In this document: positions 21,102 to 33,943 of the stretch, one piece after another
Numbering within the stretch: the first letter of the stretch is position 1
How the letters are laid out: the number at the start of each line of letters is the position of its first letter
Assembly: GCA_035772735.1 (NCBI GenBank)
Contig: JASDFA010000003.1
Span: 33,720,001 to 33,784,000, forward strand
Direction: 5' to 3'
Source: Datura wrightii
Taxonomy: Eukaryota > Streptophyta > Magnoliopsida > Solanales > Solanaceae
Length of the DNA stretch: 64,000 nt
Notes under the pieces: generated by a model
Databases searched by the model: none
The model's input: the letters and a program-made list of their open reading frames with translations, nothing else
Told to the model about the DNA's origin: nothing
Position numbers and translations under genes: made by a program

Positions 21102-23372
21102 TGTCACAACCCAAATGTACACCCGGATCGTAGACACAAGACAAGGATCCTTGGAGAGACCCCAAGTCGACCCATGGCATGAGCATACTTCTAATTCAAT
21201 CACATGAGCGGAAGACTTAACATAAATAACATAATCATGACATAGCATAAGCGAAAATCAGTACTAGACTTATACAATACAGCAAATACAACTTGTAGTC
21301 TGATAAGCCTCTAAGCATGAAAGGCGGATTGATGGGAAAACTCCCCAACTAATCCAATATTCAGAAACTGAAAGAAATATCATAGAGTGTGAACATCTAG
21401 CCCTCGGAACATGAGGACTCACCAAGTACGCTGAAAGCAAGGTTGAACTAGGTATGGGTGAGGATGAGCCTGAGAACTGGGACCAGTATCATGAAACGAT
21501 ACAACACAGAAAGTATGTGGTCAGTACGTGGAATATATTGAGTATGTAAGGTAAGTAAAACGGACATTTAAAACATATATGAAATTCATAAATGGTCGTA
21601 AGCGTAGGATGTCATGCTCGTATCGTAAATTATAATAACATATCATATGGCTCAAGATTTTCAAAACATTCATAACATAACATAATCATAGTCATAATAG
21701 AAGTGATTTCCTTAACATGACTTGAGCCAACATACATAATCATAACATGCATAAACCATGAGGAACAGTGGGAGATTCTCTTAACCAACATACCTCACAT
21801 GAGCACACATGAAGCCCGACTTGTAACCCTAGTCGGGAGAGTGTTCATACTTTGCCAAGGGTAGGAACCATGAAGGGAATGATCACACATGAAAAAGGCC
21901 ATTTGGGCTTGGGACAAACATGAAAGGGTCCCAACATACCTACGGTGGCACGTAGTTCGTGAGATCCGGGGCTTAATTGTGAGCCCCGAACCTACTTGAT
22001 GTTCGATACTACTCCCAAAACATATATATATGTAGTGCTCATAGTATATCATGCATGGGTTCATGGCTAGTTAAATCATGATAATTAGAAGCATGCGTGT
22101 AGATGAGTAAATTAGCCATGAAGTAAGGCCCGTGAGTCAGCCAAAACTTGATTCATGCTTAATAAAATACATACATACTTGTAATCATGCATATAGCTTG
22201 GATTCCATAAGATCATAATAGATAACATAAGTAAATTCATATTTTAAAACATAAATATGCTGGGCTTATCAAAACATCAACGGATCAATAGATAATAAAT
22301 CGATTCATCATGGGGCATGCATAATCAAGCTTAATTGATTAGAATTTCACAATCAGCAATATTAATATTAATTTAGAACTCAAAAGATGATCAAAATCAG
22401 TAGATAATGATAGGGTGTGAAAATCACAAGACCCATAATTAAATCATTAAATTTTATACAAATTGAATATTAAACACCATGAATTTTTAAATAAATTTTG
22501 AGTGAAATCATTGAATAGGAACATAGGTGTGGAAGAATCCACCCATTGAAGACCGTACATACCTGGGATTATCAACTTCTAACCCTCCTTAAAAGCCTAA
22601 GAATTAAATTGAAGAAATTGAGGCGAAAAGCTTGAAATCTCCCCTTAGATCACTTGTAAAAATCCTTGCATGCATGAATGGGAGTTTAGGAAGGTTTATT
22701 TTCTTAAAAACCCAGCTTTCCCAAGCCAAAATGACGTTGTTTAGGGCCTTATATCAGAAAAAAGTCAAAACTACCCTTAATGAACCTGCACTGGAATCTG
22801 GCTGGATGGGACCAACGGACAACACCAACTGGTCGTAGGAACCAACAACGGCCAGTCGTGTCCTTCGTCGTATGCACTGCGGAAGACCTACTTTCGGAAA
22901 CATTCATTGGATGGACAGGATGACTCTTCCTAACAACCAATGACCGTTAAATTGCCCGTGGTTTGCTCATGGACCTTGGCATCTTATCTTTTAACGGGAC
23001 GCACCACGACTCATCACAACCAATGCAGAGTCGTTGTTTCCCTTTCGCCGAGACCACTGGAAACCCTATCCCCTAACAATGACTCGTTGTATCACCTGAC
23101 GGGTCGTTGGGAGACCTGTTACAGCCTACCTGAAGAACCCAGCCTCCTCTAATGACTGCTAACAACGACTCGTTGTTTCCCACAATGAATCATCATGTCG
23201 CCCGTCATTTACAGTGTCATCCAGCCTATCCCAACCAAAGACTCATTACAAGGACACGTGGTTTGATACCACGAGTCGTACCTTGGCTTGTCCTGAGGGA
23301 TTTTTCCTAATTTTCTGCAGTTTTCAATTTTTCACTTCCGGGTCTACTCCTACGCACTTCCGGGTTATTGTA
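21102..23372 (-). repeat. 3' LTR of element D
   Basis: It starts on the plus strand with TGTCACAACCC. The other end reads GGGTTATTGTA where the 5' LTR has GGGGTATTACA. It is 2271 bp against 2268 bp for the partner. The palindrome-rich part is at 22,810-23,280. Confidence 0.9.
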
Positions 23373-23390
23373 ATATCTTCGCCTTGGGAA
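23373..23390 (-). other. Polypurine tract, element D (degraded)
   Basis: The minus strand reads CCCAAGGCGAAGATAT where C has CCAAAGGGGGAGGTAT. The position is right but the purine run is interrupted. Confidence 0.65.
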
Positions 23391-23616
23391 CATTCGTTCT
23401 CGAATGTTAGAAAAAAGAAGCCATCAGAGACATACAATTATCATACTCAAATTCTGACTATTCTAACTGAAATTTTCACGGAATGGCTACCTCCGAATAA
23501 AACCACATAGCTGAACTGATCTCATACATCACATACACATTCACACACACAAAAGAAACTTGCACACATGAACTGAGCATGAAAACCAGGTAGATTTATA
23601 GGGTAAAATTGGTACC

Positions 23617-25187
23617 TCAATTCGAAACTGAGCTAGTAGAGAATAAATGTGGGTATCTTGCCATCATATCCGTTTCGGCTTCTTAAGTAGCTCTCTCAAC
23701 GTGCTAATTTCTCCATAAAACCTTAATTGAAGCTGCTTCTTTGTTTCTCAACCTCCGAACCTGATGATCCAAGATTTCAATGGGAATTTCCTCATAACTG
23801 AGGGTGCCTTTTACCCCAATGCTGTCTACCGGGACTACCAAGGCTGGATCACCCAAACACTTTTTTAAAAGTGACACATGAAAGACGGGATGAACTGAAG
23901 ATAACTCCGATGGCAAGTCCAACTCATACGCCACCTTACCAACTCTTCTTACAACCCGTTAGGGACCAACATCGCAGGGACTGAGTTTCCCATTCATTCC
24001 AAACCGCATGACTCCCTTCATGGCAGATACCTTTAGAAATACCCAATCGTCCACATCAAACTCTAAACCTCTCCTCCTCACATCCGCATATGATTTCTGA
24101 CGATTCTGAGCGGTTTTCAACCGGTCCCTTATCAATTGGACCTTTACCATGGCCACATGAACCAAATCAGGTCTTATCATAGCTGCCTCACCAACCTCAA
24201 ACCATCCGATGGGAGATCTACACCTCTGCCTTAGAGGGCCTTAAATGGTGCCATTTGGATACTAGAGTGATAACTATTATTATAAGCAAACTCGATCAAG
24301 GGCAAATGATCATTCCAACTACCTTTAAGATCCATAACACATGACCTCAGCATATCCTCAAGAGTCTGGATAGTCTGCTCCGCCTGGCCATTCGTCTGCG
24401 GATGAAATGCTGTGCTGAGCTTAATATGAGTCCCAAGTCCCTTCCAAAAGGATTTATAGAACTGGGAGGTAAACTAAGTACCTCGGTCTGAAATAATAGA
24501 CAAGGGCACTCCATGAAGTCGAACCAACTCCCAAATATATAATTTGGCATAATCATCCGTTGAATTCGTGGTCTTGACTGGTAGAAAGTGTGCAGCCTTG
24601 GTTAACCTATCTACCACCACCCAAATGAAATCATTGTGTCGGCAAGTATTAGGTAGGCCTGTAATAAAATCCATATTAATCTCTTCCCACTTCCAAGTGG
24701 GAATGCTAATATCCTAACGTACACCTCCCAACCTTTGGTGCTCGACCTTCACTTGCTGACAGTTTGGACATCTGGCTATGAACTCCGCAATATCCTTCTT
24801 TATACCATCCCACCAGTAGATTTATCGCAAGTCCCGATACATCTTCGTGGATCCCGGATGGATGGAATATCTAGTAACATGTGCCTCATGCAATATCCGT
24901 ACCCTCAAATTATCAACGTCGGGGACACATAGCTGACCCTGATATATTAGAACATCATCTCACCCTTGGAAGAAAACCTCTATATTTTGACTCCACACTG
25001 CTTCCTTAAGCTTCCTCAAAATTGGATCCTCATCTTGCCCAGATTTGACATCAACCACCAGGGACGATATTGACCCATTCTGCACAACAACGTCGCCATC
25101 GGTCGAGTCGATCAATCTAACTTCTAACCTTGCAAATCGATGGACATCTTTCACCAAATCCTTCCTCCTCTCATCCACATGGGACAC
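23617..25187 (-). pseudogene. Element D integrase with chromodomain-like C-terminus
   Basis: Zinc-module text (HPGSTKMYRDL, CPNCQQVKVEHQ) lies near 24,740-24,860. The catalytic motifs are NMDFITGLP (24,674), SIISDRGT (about 24,490) and HPQTNGQAEQTIQ (about 24,390), so all three acidic residues are present. Then EFAYNN.YHSSIQMAPF (24,270), WVFLKVSAMKGVMRF (24,030) and VHPVFHVSLLKKCLGDPALVVP (23,840). The tail is YEEIPIEILDHQVRRLRNKEAASIKVLWRN, the chromodomain-like end of the Tekay group, thought to guide integration to heterochromatin. The likely stop is TGA at 23,619-23,617. Internal stops occur near 24,472, 24,240, 23,958 and 23,704. Confidence 0.9.
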
Positions 25188-26680
25188 ACTCTACATAGAG
25201 AGCCTACTAAGTGCATCCGCAACCACATTAGCCTTGCCCGGGTGGTATAGAACACTCATATCGCAGTCCTTTAGCAACTCCAACCACCTCCTTTGTCGAA
25301 GATTGAGATATTTCTGTGTGAACACACATTGCAAGCTCTTGTGATCCATGAACACGTCCACGTGAACCCCATACAAGTAATGCCGCCATATCTTCAGCGC
25401 AAACACCACCGTGGCCAACTCAAGATCATGGGTCGGGTAATTCTTTTCGTAAATCTTTAACTGTTGAGAGGCATATTCCATCACCTTCCCACACTGCATC
25501 AACACACATCCCAGTCCGACTCTCGAAGCATCACAATATACAATAAAGCCATCAGTACCCTGGGTAAAGTCAACACTGGTGCTGAAGTGAGTCGGGTCTT
25601 CAATTCCTGAAAGATTTCCTCGCAAGCCTCCGACCATTGGAACTTTAGCTTCTTCTTAGTCAACTTGGTCAAAGGTGCCTCAATAGATGAGAAACCCTCA
25701 AAAAATATCCAAAAACCTTCTATGCCCATGAACCTCAGAAATTTTGAAGGATTCACCGGTCTGGGCCAATTCTTCACTGCCTCGATCTTCTGGGAATCTA
25801 CACTTATGCCTTTACTTGATACCACATGACCTAGAAATGCCACCGAGTCTAGCCAAAATTCACAATTGCTAAACTTTGCATATAGCAGACGATCCTTGAG
25901 GGTCTGCAGCACTATTCTCAAATAAGCGGCATGCTCCTCCTCTCTCTGGGAGTATATAAGAATATCATCGATAAACACGATAACGAACATGTCTAGATAT
26001 TGATTGAACACCCTGTTCATCAGGTCCATAAAAGCTGCAGGAGCATTGGTTAGTCCAAATGACATAACTACAAACTTATAATGGCCATACCGAGTTTTGA
26101 AGTTTGTCATTGGAATATCACACTCCCAAACTCTGAGCTGGAGATATCCGGACCTGAGATCTATCTTAGAGAAACATCTGTCACCCTGGAACTGGTCAAA
26201 TAAATAATCAATCCTGGGTAAGGGGTACTTGTTCTTGACGGTGACCTTATTAAGATGTCGATAATCAATGCACATACGAAGGGATCCATCCTTCTTTCGA
26301 ACAAAGAGAACTGGTGCACCCCATGGAGACTTTCTCGATCTAGTGAAACCCTTATCCAACAAGTCCTTCAACTATTCCTTCAACTCTTTTAGCTCGGCTG
26401 GAGCCATCCTGTAAGGAGGAATGGATGTAGGATGCATATCGGGTAATAGATCAATGCCGAAATCAATTTCCCTCTCCGGAGGTACACCGGGCAAATCATC
26501 AGGAAACACCTTTGAATATTCACACGTCACCGAAACTGACTGAAAAGTCGGGGTCTTAGACTCCACATCCTTAACCCTGACTAGGTGGTACATAAAACCT
26601 TTAGAGATCATCTTCCTCGCCTTCTGATACGAAATAAATCGAACGGTTGGTACAACTAAGTTACCCTTCCATTCCAAAAC
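25188..26680 (-). pseudogene. Element D RT and RNase H
   Basis: From YSKVFPDDLPGVPPEREIDF (26,520) the RT runs through FVRKKDGSLRMCIDYRHLNKVTV (26,310), SKIDLRSGY (26,175) and MSFGLTNAPAAFM (26,065) to the catalytic FIDDILIYS (about 25,975), which is intact. RNase H shows GFIVYCDASRVGLGCVLM (25,555), HDLELATVVFALKIW (25,430) and ADALSRLS (25,205). Breaks: a stop in ELKE*LKD at about 26,372 and a frame change between 25,500 and 25,640. This is the best-preserved RT in the window. Confidence 0.92.
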
Positions 26681-27115
26681 TTACTCCCCCAGAAATCAAA
26701 ATTCCACCGCACGGGTTCTACAATTAACCGAAGCATAACATGAAAGCAACTAATCCATATCCAAGATGATATCAAAGTCAGTCATGGCTAACGCCACTAA
26801 GTCTGCAAATGTAACCTTATAAAACACAATGATGGGGAAACCTCTATATACTCGCCTAGCTACCACAGATTCACCTACCGGAGTGGATACGGAGAACGGT
26901 TCTTACAAAATTTTAGGACTAACCCCAAAACTACTAGCAATATAAGGAGTCACAAAAGATAAAGTAGCTCCTGGATCTAACAAGGCATATACACCAACAT
27001 GAAAGACTTGCAACATACCCGTGACCACATCTGGCGATGCCTCCTGCTCTTGGTGGGGTACTAGGGCATTAAATCGATTTTGGCACCGACCGCCTGCTGA
27101 ACTAGTAAAAGGCAC
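26681..27115 (-). pseudogene. Element D protease region
   Basis: ALLDPGATLSFVTPYIASSFGVS (27,000-26,930) corresponds to the retropepsin-like active site; the usual small residue after Asp is replaced by Pro. The linker ARRVYRGFPI...DFDIIL follows, with stops near 26,903 and 26,745. The element C linker duplication is absent here. Confidence 0.82.
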
Positions 27116-28187
27116 CCTGCTAAGAGGGTCGTGCTGCTAGAGCGGTAGAACTGGTTACAGGGCAATCTCTGATCCTATGTCCAACTTTACCACACCTGAA
27201 GAAAGCGTCTGCACTGACCAGACATTTCTTGGGATGATTTTTATCGCATCTTGCAGGAACTGGGAAAGTGCGTTCTACCCGCGTGCTACCATGATCCCTC
27301 GAGCCTGTAGCTTTGCTCCTCTGGTCTACCCTGAAACTGGATGTCGTGCTGGCCGATGATGGAGCTAGAGTAATGGACCTGTGATGAGTCTGCTGATGTG
27401 GTCCACCTCCTGACTTGGCCTGAGAAACCCCATAGTTATCGCTCCTGGGTCTCTTGGCCTCACTCTTCCTCCTTTAGATTGAATCCATCTGCTGTGCATG
27501 CAATACAGTATGGGAAAAATCAATGTCCCAATGAAGTATGGCAATCCGACAATCTTTGTCCAAGTAATTTGCTACTCCATGCACAAAGCGGCTCACTCGA
27601 GCCCGATGATCCGCCATCAGCTCTAGAGCATATTTAGATAGCCGAGTGAACTCCAAGGCATACTCCTGGACTGATATGTTGCCATACTCTCGAGGGAAGA
27701 ATCGATCCATGAAAGCAGTGTGAAACTCATCCTAACCTATCGGGCGTGCTCCCGCAGCCCTAGCATCTCTCTATTGCTTAAACCATATGTGTGCTACACC
27801 CTTTAGCTGATAGGAGGTCAAGTCAACAAATTCCCCATTGTTCACCCCTATGACTTTGGTGATTTTTAGAATCTCCTCTATAAAATCGTGTGGATCCTCA
27901 TCCACCTTTGACCCCGTGAACTCCGGAGGGCTCATCCTCAAAAAGTCCCTCACCCTAGCTACCGCTGCATTCCCATTCTAAGGGAGATGCACCACTGTCT
28001 GATTCTAGACTTGGGCAGTCATGGTCTGTGCCAGCATCTGAATCGCCGCCCTAAACTCAGCATGGGCGGCTGGCTCTAGTACGTGCTCCTCATGAACGGG
28101 TGGAGCTGGCTGACACTTACCATCCTGCACACCCTCATGATAATTATTGTTTCTATTTCTACTGGCATTTACTAAATGTGGAGGCAT
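27116..28187 (-). pseudogene. Element D gag
   Basis: The start MPPHLVNASRNRNNN at 28,187 is followed by PAAHAEFRAAIQMLAQTMTAQV (28,075), VRDFLRMSPPEFTGSKVDEDPHDFIEEI (27,953), LTSYQLKGVAHIWFKQ (27,820) and VSRFVHGVANYLDKDC (27,590). The residual knuckle CGKVGHRIRDCP is near 27,160-27,200. Stops interrupt at about 28,005, 27,771 and 27,474. About 30 bp seen in B and C between DRFFPRE and GNISVQEYA is missing here. Confidence 0.87.
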
Positions 28188-28376
28188 GATTCTACAAATG
28201 CGAATAGCACAAATTAGAGGAGTAAAGGACATTCATCGCACAAAATAGATCATGAAATAAGGGAACATTTCCTAAACGTCTAGTAGCTCTACGTCATAAG
28301 TGTGGTGCACTTTACACCCATGAAAAAGATTCTACTTAACGCGACTTTTTGACTCCCTAGGACACATAAACCTATG

Positions 28377-28388
28377 GCTCTGATACCA
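28377..28388 (-). other. Primer binding site, element D
   Basis: The minus strand reads TGGTATCAGAGC, the exact 12-nt complement of the initiator Met tRNA 3' end, four bases after the LTR. Confidence 0.92.
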
Positions 28389-28392
28389 TGTT

Positions 28393-30660
28393 TGTCACGA
28401 CCCAAACGTACACCCGAATCGTAGACATGGGACAAGGAGCCCGAGAGGCCCCAAGTCAACCCATGGCATGAGCAAACTTCTAATTCAATCACATGAGTGG
28501 AAGACTTAGAATAAAGAACGTAATCATGACATAGCATAAGGGAAAATCAGTACTAGACTTATATAATACGGAGAATACAACTTGTAGTCTAATAAGCCTC
28601 TAAACATGAAAGGTGAACTGATGGGACAACTCCCCAACTAATCCAATATTCAGAAACTGAAAGAAATAGCATAGAGTGTGAACATGCATCCCTCAGAACA
28701 TGAGGACTCACCAAGTATGCTGAGAGCAATACTGAACTAGCTGCGGGTGAGGATGAGCCTGAGAACTAGAACCTGTATCATGAAACGATAGAGCATAGAA
28801 AGTATGTGGTTAGTATGTGGAATGTATTGAGTATGCAAGGTATGTAAAAAGGACATTTAAAACATATATGAAATTCATAAATGATCGTAAGAGTAGGACG
28901 GCATGCTCGTATCATAAATTATAATAACATATTGTATGGCTCAAGGTTTACAAAACATTCGTAACATAACATAATCATAGTCATAATAGAAGTGATTTCC
29001 TTAACATGACTTGAGCCAACATACATAATCATAACATGCATAAACCATGAGGAACAATGGGAGATTCTCTAAATTGAGATACCTCACATGAGCACACATG
29101 AAGCCCGACTTATAACCCTAGTCGGGAGGGTGTTCGTACCTTGCCAAGGGTAGGAACCATGAAGTGCAGGATCACACATGAAAAGGGCCATTTGGGCTAG
29201 GGACAAATATGAAAAGGTCCCAACATACCTACGGTGGCACGTAGTTCATGAGATCTGGGGCTTAATCGTGATCCCCGAACCTACTCGGTGTTCGATACTA
29301 CTCCTAACACAGATATATATATAGTTCTCATAGTATATCATGTATGGGTTCATGGTTAGTTAAATCATGATCATTACAAGCATGCGTGTAGATAAGTAAA
29401 TTAGCCATGAGGTAAGGTCCATGAGTCGGCCATAACATGATTCATGCTTAATGAAATACATACATACTTTTAAATCATGCATATAACTTGGATTCTATAA
29501 GATCATAATAGATAACATAAGTAAATTAATATTTTAAAACATAAATCATGCTGGGCTTATCAAAACATCAATGAATCAATAGATCATAAATCGATTCATC
29601 ATGGGGCATGCATAATCAAGCTTAATTGATTTGAATTTCAAAATCAGCAATATTAATATCAATTTAGAACTCAAAAGATGATCAAAATTAGTAGATAATG
29701 ATAGAGTTTCAAAATCACAAGACCAATAATTAAATCATTAAATTTTATAAAAATTGAATATAAAACCCCATGAGTTTTTAAATAAATTTTGAGTGAAATC
29801 ATTGAATAGGAACATGGGTGTGGAAGAATTCACCCATTGAATACCTTACATACCTGGTATTATCAACTTCTAACCCTCCTTAAAAGCCCAAAAATGAAAT
29901 TGAAGGAATTGAGATGAAAATCTTGAAATCTCCCCTTAGATCACTTGTCAAAATCATTGCATGCATAACTGGGAGTTTAGGAAGGTTTATTTTCTTAAAA
30001 CCCAGCTTTCCCATGAAAAAATGACGTAGTTTAGGGCCTTATATAATAAAAAGGTCAAATTACCCTTAATGAACCTACCTTGAAATCTGGCCGGATGGGA
30101 CCAATGGGTCGTTAGAACTAACAACGACTCGTCGTGTCCCTCGTCGTATGCAGTGCTGAATACATACTTTCAGAACTATTCAACGGATGGTTAGGACGAC
30201 TCTTCCTAACAACCAACGTCTGTTACATTGCCCGTGGTTTTCTCATGGACCTTGGCATCTTATCTTCTAATGGGCCACACCACGGCTCATCACAACCAAT
30301 GATGAGTTGTTGTTTCCCTTCCGTCGAGCCCACTGGAAAACCTATCCCTTAGCAACGACCACAACCAATGACTCATTGTATCTCCTGACTGGTCGTTTGG
30401 AGACTCGTTATAGCCTTCCTGAAGAACCCAACCTCCTCTAATGACTGTTAACAATAACTTGTTGTTTCCCACAGCGAGTCATCATGTCGCCTGTCGTTTA
30501 CACTGTCACCCAGCCGATCCCAACCAATGACTCATTACAGCAACTAGTGGTTTGGTACCACGAGTCGTACCTTGGCTCGTCCTGAGGGATTTTCCCAATT
30601 TTCTGCAGTTTCCAACTTTTCACTTTCAAGTCTACTCCTACCCACTTCCGGGGTATTACA
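28393..30660 (-). repeat. 5' LTR of element D
   Basis: The plus-strand boundaries are TGTCACGACCC (28,393) and GGGGTATTACA (30,660). It matches the 3' LTR throughout with many point differences. The palindrome-rich U3 part is at 30,110-30,570. Confidence 0.93.
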
Positions 30661-30665
30661 TCTTT
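30661..30665. repeat. Target-site duplication TCTTT (right), element D
   Basis: Pairs with 21,097-21,101. Confidence 0.9.
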
Positions 30666-31494
30666 TCAGAAAGGACTTGGGACTCAAGTCAAGCTCAGCA
30701 CAGCCTTTCATCCGCAAACTATGGCCAGGCAGAGCGGATAATCCAGACTCTTGAGGACATGTGAGGGCATGTGTTATGGATTTTAAAGGTAGTTGGGATG
30801 ATCGTTTACCCTTAATCGAGTTTGCTTATAATAACAACTATCACTCAAGTATCCAAATGGCACCGTTCGAGGCTCTCTATGGGAGGAGGTGTAGATCTCC
30901 CATCAGATGGTTTGAGGTTGGTGAGGCAGCTATGATAGGGAAGATTCGATTTATGAGGCGACGGTGAAGGTTAAGTTGATAAGGGACCGGTTGAAAACCT
31001 CTTAGAGTCGTTAGAAGTCATATGCCGATGTGAGGAGAAGAGACCTGGAGTTTGATGTGGATGACTGGGTATTTCTCAAGATATCTCCCATGAAGGGAGT
31101 CATGCGGTTCAGAAAGAAAAGGAAACTCAGTCCCCGCTATGTTGGCCCCTACCGGGTTATGAGGAGAGTTGGTAAGGTGGCGTACGAGTTGGACTTTCCC
31201 TCAGAGTTATCTTTAGTTCATCCAGTGTTTCATGTGTCACTTTTGAAAAAGTGTTTGGGTGATCCAGCTTTAGTAGTCCCGGTGGACAATGTTGGTGTAA
31301 AAGACAGCCTCAATTATGAAGAAGTACTCGTGGAAATATTATATCATCAAATCCGTAAGATAAGGAACAAATAAGAAGCTTCAGTTAAAGTATTATGGAG
31401 AAATCACCATGATGAAGGAGCTACTTGGGAAGCCAAAGCGGATATGATGGCTAAATACCTACACCTGTTCTCTACCAGCTCAATTTCAGTTTGA
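30661..31494 (+). pseudogene. Element C integrase, part 2, and chromodomain-like tail
   Basis: The text resumes after the TCTTT duplication with QKGLGTQVKLSTAFHPQT (about 30,667). The frame shifts right at the catalytic glutamate region. Next are FKGSWDDRLPLIEFAYNN (30,780), FEALYGRRCRSPIRWFEVGEA (30,868), VFLKISPMKGVMRF (31,070), VHPVFHVSLLKKCLGD (31,218) and the tail VEILYHQIRKIRNK...KVLWRNHHDEGATWEAKADM (31,330-31,450). The stop is TGA at 31,492-31,494. Additional stops occur at about 30,965, 31,003 and 31,372. Confidence 0.9.
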
Positions 31495-31725
31495 GGTATC
31501 AGTTTTTGCCCTAATTCTCAAATTAGTTTTCATGTTCAGTTCATGCGTACAAGTTTGTTTTATGATATGTTAAATGTATGTGATGTCCGAATTTAGTTCA
31601 GTTATGTAGTCCTTTTCGGAGGTAGCCATTTCGCTAGTTTTCGGGTTAAATAATAAGTAATTGCATATGATGATTGCTTGTTTATGAGTTTTCTGCATGT
31701 TTCTAATATTCAAGGATGAATGTTC

Positions 31726-31740
31726 CAAAGGGGGAGGTAT
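31726..31740 (+). other. Polypurine tract, element C
   Basis: AAAGGGGGAGGTAT lies directly before the 3' LTR start TGTTATACCCC. Confidence 0.9.
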
Positions 31741-33938
31741 TGTTATACCCCGTGAACCCAAGGATCAGACCCGCAAGTCAAAACAGAGAAATACTAAAAA
31801 TTTGCACTAGATTTCAAGACGACCCATGAGGTAGGTCATGGGGAGTGACCACCACTTGTGAGGTGACTCGTGGTCAGCATGGTTGGCAGGCTTAAGTTGA
31901 GGAGGCCACGGGCATGACCACGAGTCGTGGTTAGACCTCACGATTCATGAGGTCCCCAGTGGTCTACCTTGGAGGTTAGCAAGGTTGGGAAGGGTAGTGA
32001 AGGCCACGGATGGTAACCACGAGTAATGGTCTGACCTCACGACTCGTGAGGTCACTCGTGGGTTGGAGTGTGTGGTTGGTCAAGGTGTTGGGTAGTGGGG
32101 ATCACAGGTGGTGACCACGAGTCGTGGTCAGCCACCACGATTCGTGGGGTCCCTGAGTATTTTGGGCAGTGAGCATGACGGATCCGGGCTACGAGTTGTG
32201 ACCCTTGGCAACGACTCGTGAGGCCCCTCATGGGGACTGGCAAGCAGAAATTTCTGCATTTTTAGTAAGGGTGTTTTCATAATTCCTAAACTCCTAAGGT
32301 CTAAACTACATCGTTTTAAGGTCTGAATGGGGTCTTTTAAGGGGGTTAAGTTAATGTTAAGCCTCATTCATGCATGCAAGAGTATAGAGAGAAGATTAGA
32401 AGGTGATTCAAGTTGTTCTTTCTCAATTCCTCTAAATTCCATCTTGGGCTAGTTAGGGAAATTAAGAACCAGATAATCCCAGGTATGTAAGGTCGTCAAT
32501 GGGTGAATCCTTCCACACCCATGCTCCTACTCTATGATTTTGCTTGAAATTTATCAAAAACTCATGGGGTTTTATAATTTAATTAATTAAATCAAATAAT
32601 TTAATTATGGGTTTTGTGATTTTAAAATATTAACATAATCTATGTATTTGCTTATCTTTTGAGATTAATTGATTATAATATTGTTGTTTTTAATTTTCTA
32701 AGCAATTAAGCTTAATTATGCATGCCCCATGATTAATCGATTTATGATTTATTTTCTCACTGATGCTCTTTACAAGACCAACATGAATTATGTTTTAAAT
32801 TATGAATTTATTATGTTACGCATTATGATTTTATGAAATTCAATCTATGTGCAAGATCTACAAGTATGTATGGATCTTATTAATCATGAATTATGTTTTT
32901 GGCCGACTCATAGGCCTCATGTCATGGCTAGTTCACATATGTTCAAGCATGTTTATGATTATTATGATTTAATTGGCCCCTGAACTCATGTATGTATTAT
33001 TATGAGCATTATATATGTTTTGGGAGTAGTATCGAACACCGAGTAGGTTCAAGGCTCAGGTTAAGCCCCGGATCTGATGAACTAGGTGACACCGTAGGTA
33101 TGTTGGGACCCTTTTCATGTTAGTCCCTAGCCCAAATGGCCCTTTTCATGGTGATATCACACTTTCATGGTTCTACCCTTAGCAAGGTACGAACACCCTC
33201 CCGACTAGGGTTATAAGTCGGGCTTCATATGTGCTCATATGGGGTATGTCGGTTAATAGAATCTTCCACTGTTCCTCATGATTTATGCATGCTATGATTA
33301 TGTATGTTGGCTCAAGTCTTGTTAAGTAAATCTCTTCTATTATGATTTTGATTATGTTATGTTATGAATATTTTGAAAACTTTGAGCCATAGGATATGTC
33401 ATTATGATTTACAATACAAGCCTGACTTCCTACTCTTATGATCATTTATGAATTTCATATATGTTTTAAACGTCCGTTTTACTTACCTTGCACACTCAGG
33501 ACATTCCACGTACTGACCGCATACCTTCTATGCTGTATCATTCCATGATACAGGTCCCAGTTGTCAGGCTTATCCTCACCCGTAGATAGTTTCAGATTCG
33601 CTCGCAGTGCTCTTGGTGAGTCCTCATGTTTCGAGGGCTATATGTTAATCCTTTATGTTGTTTCTTTTAGTTTCTGGATATTGGATTAGTTTGGGAGTTG
33701 TCCCATCAATCTGTCCTTTATGTTTAGAGGCATATCAGACTGCAAGTGGTATTTAGCCGTATTGTATACGTCTTGTACTGATATTTCCCTTTTGCTATGT
33801 TATGATTACATTCTTATACGTTAAGTCTTCCGCTCATGTGACTGAATTATATGTATGCTCATTCCATGGGTCAACTTGTGGTCTCTTGGGGCTCCTTGTC
33901 CCGTGTCTACGATGCAGGTGTACGTTTGGGATGTGACA
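31741..33938 (+). repeat. 3' LTR of element C
   Basis: TGTTATACCCCGTGAACCC to GGGATGTGACA, 2198 bp. The palindrome-dense part at 31,820-32,235 includes ACCACGAGTCGTGGT (about 31,917) and further CACGA(n)TCGTG pairs. No gene. Confidence 0.93.
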
Positions 33939-33943
33939 ATCAT
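33939..33943. repeat. Target-site duplication ATCAT (right), element C
   Basis: Pairs with 14,946-14,950. Confidence 0.9.

Larger units (their letters stand above)
21102..30660 (-). mobile_element. Element D: complete-length Del/Tekay chromovirus, minus strand
   Basis: It is 9559 bp, with 5' LTR 30,660-28,393, primer site, gag, protease, RT, RNase H, integrase with chromodomain-like tail, polypurine tract and 3' LTR 23,372-21,102. It is the innermost and so the youngest element of this nest, yet its LTRs differ at many positions and its ORFs contain stops, so the whole nest is old. Confidence 0.95.
14951..33938 (+). mobile_element. Element C: Del/Tekay chromovirus, full span with element D nested in integrase
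   Basis: The 5' LTR (14,951-17,131), primer site, gag, pol, polypurine tract and 3' LTR (31,741-33,938) are in plus orientation with an ATCAT duplication. Without D it is about 9.4 kb. Its two LTRs have slightly different lengths (2181 and 2198 bp) and visible substitutions. Confidence 0.93.

Noticed and set aside
31820..32235. Short regular palindromes considered as a CRISPR array
   Set aside because: Eukaryotic LTR context; units vary in sequence and spacing and there are no spacers of uniform length.
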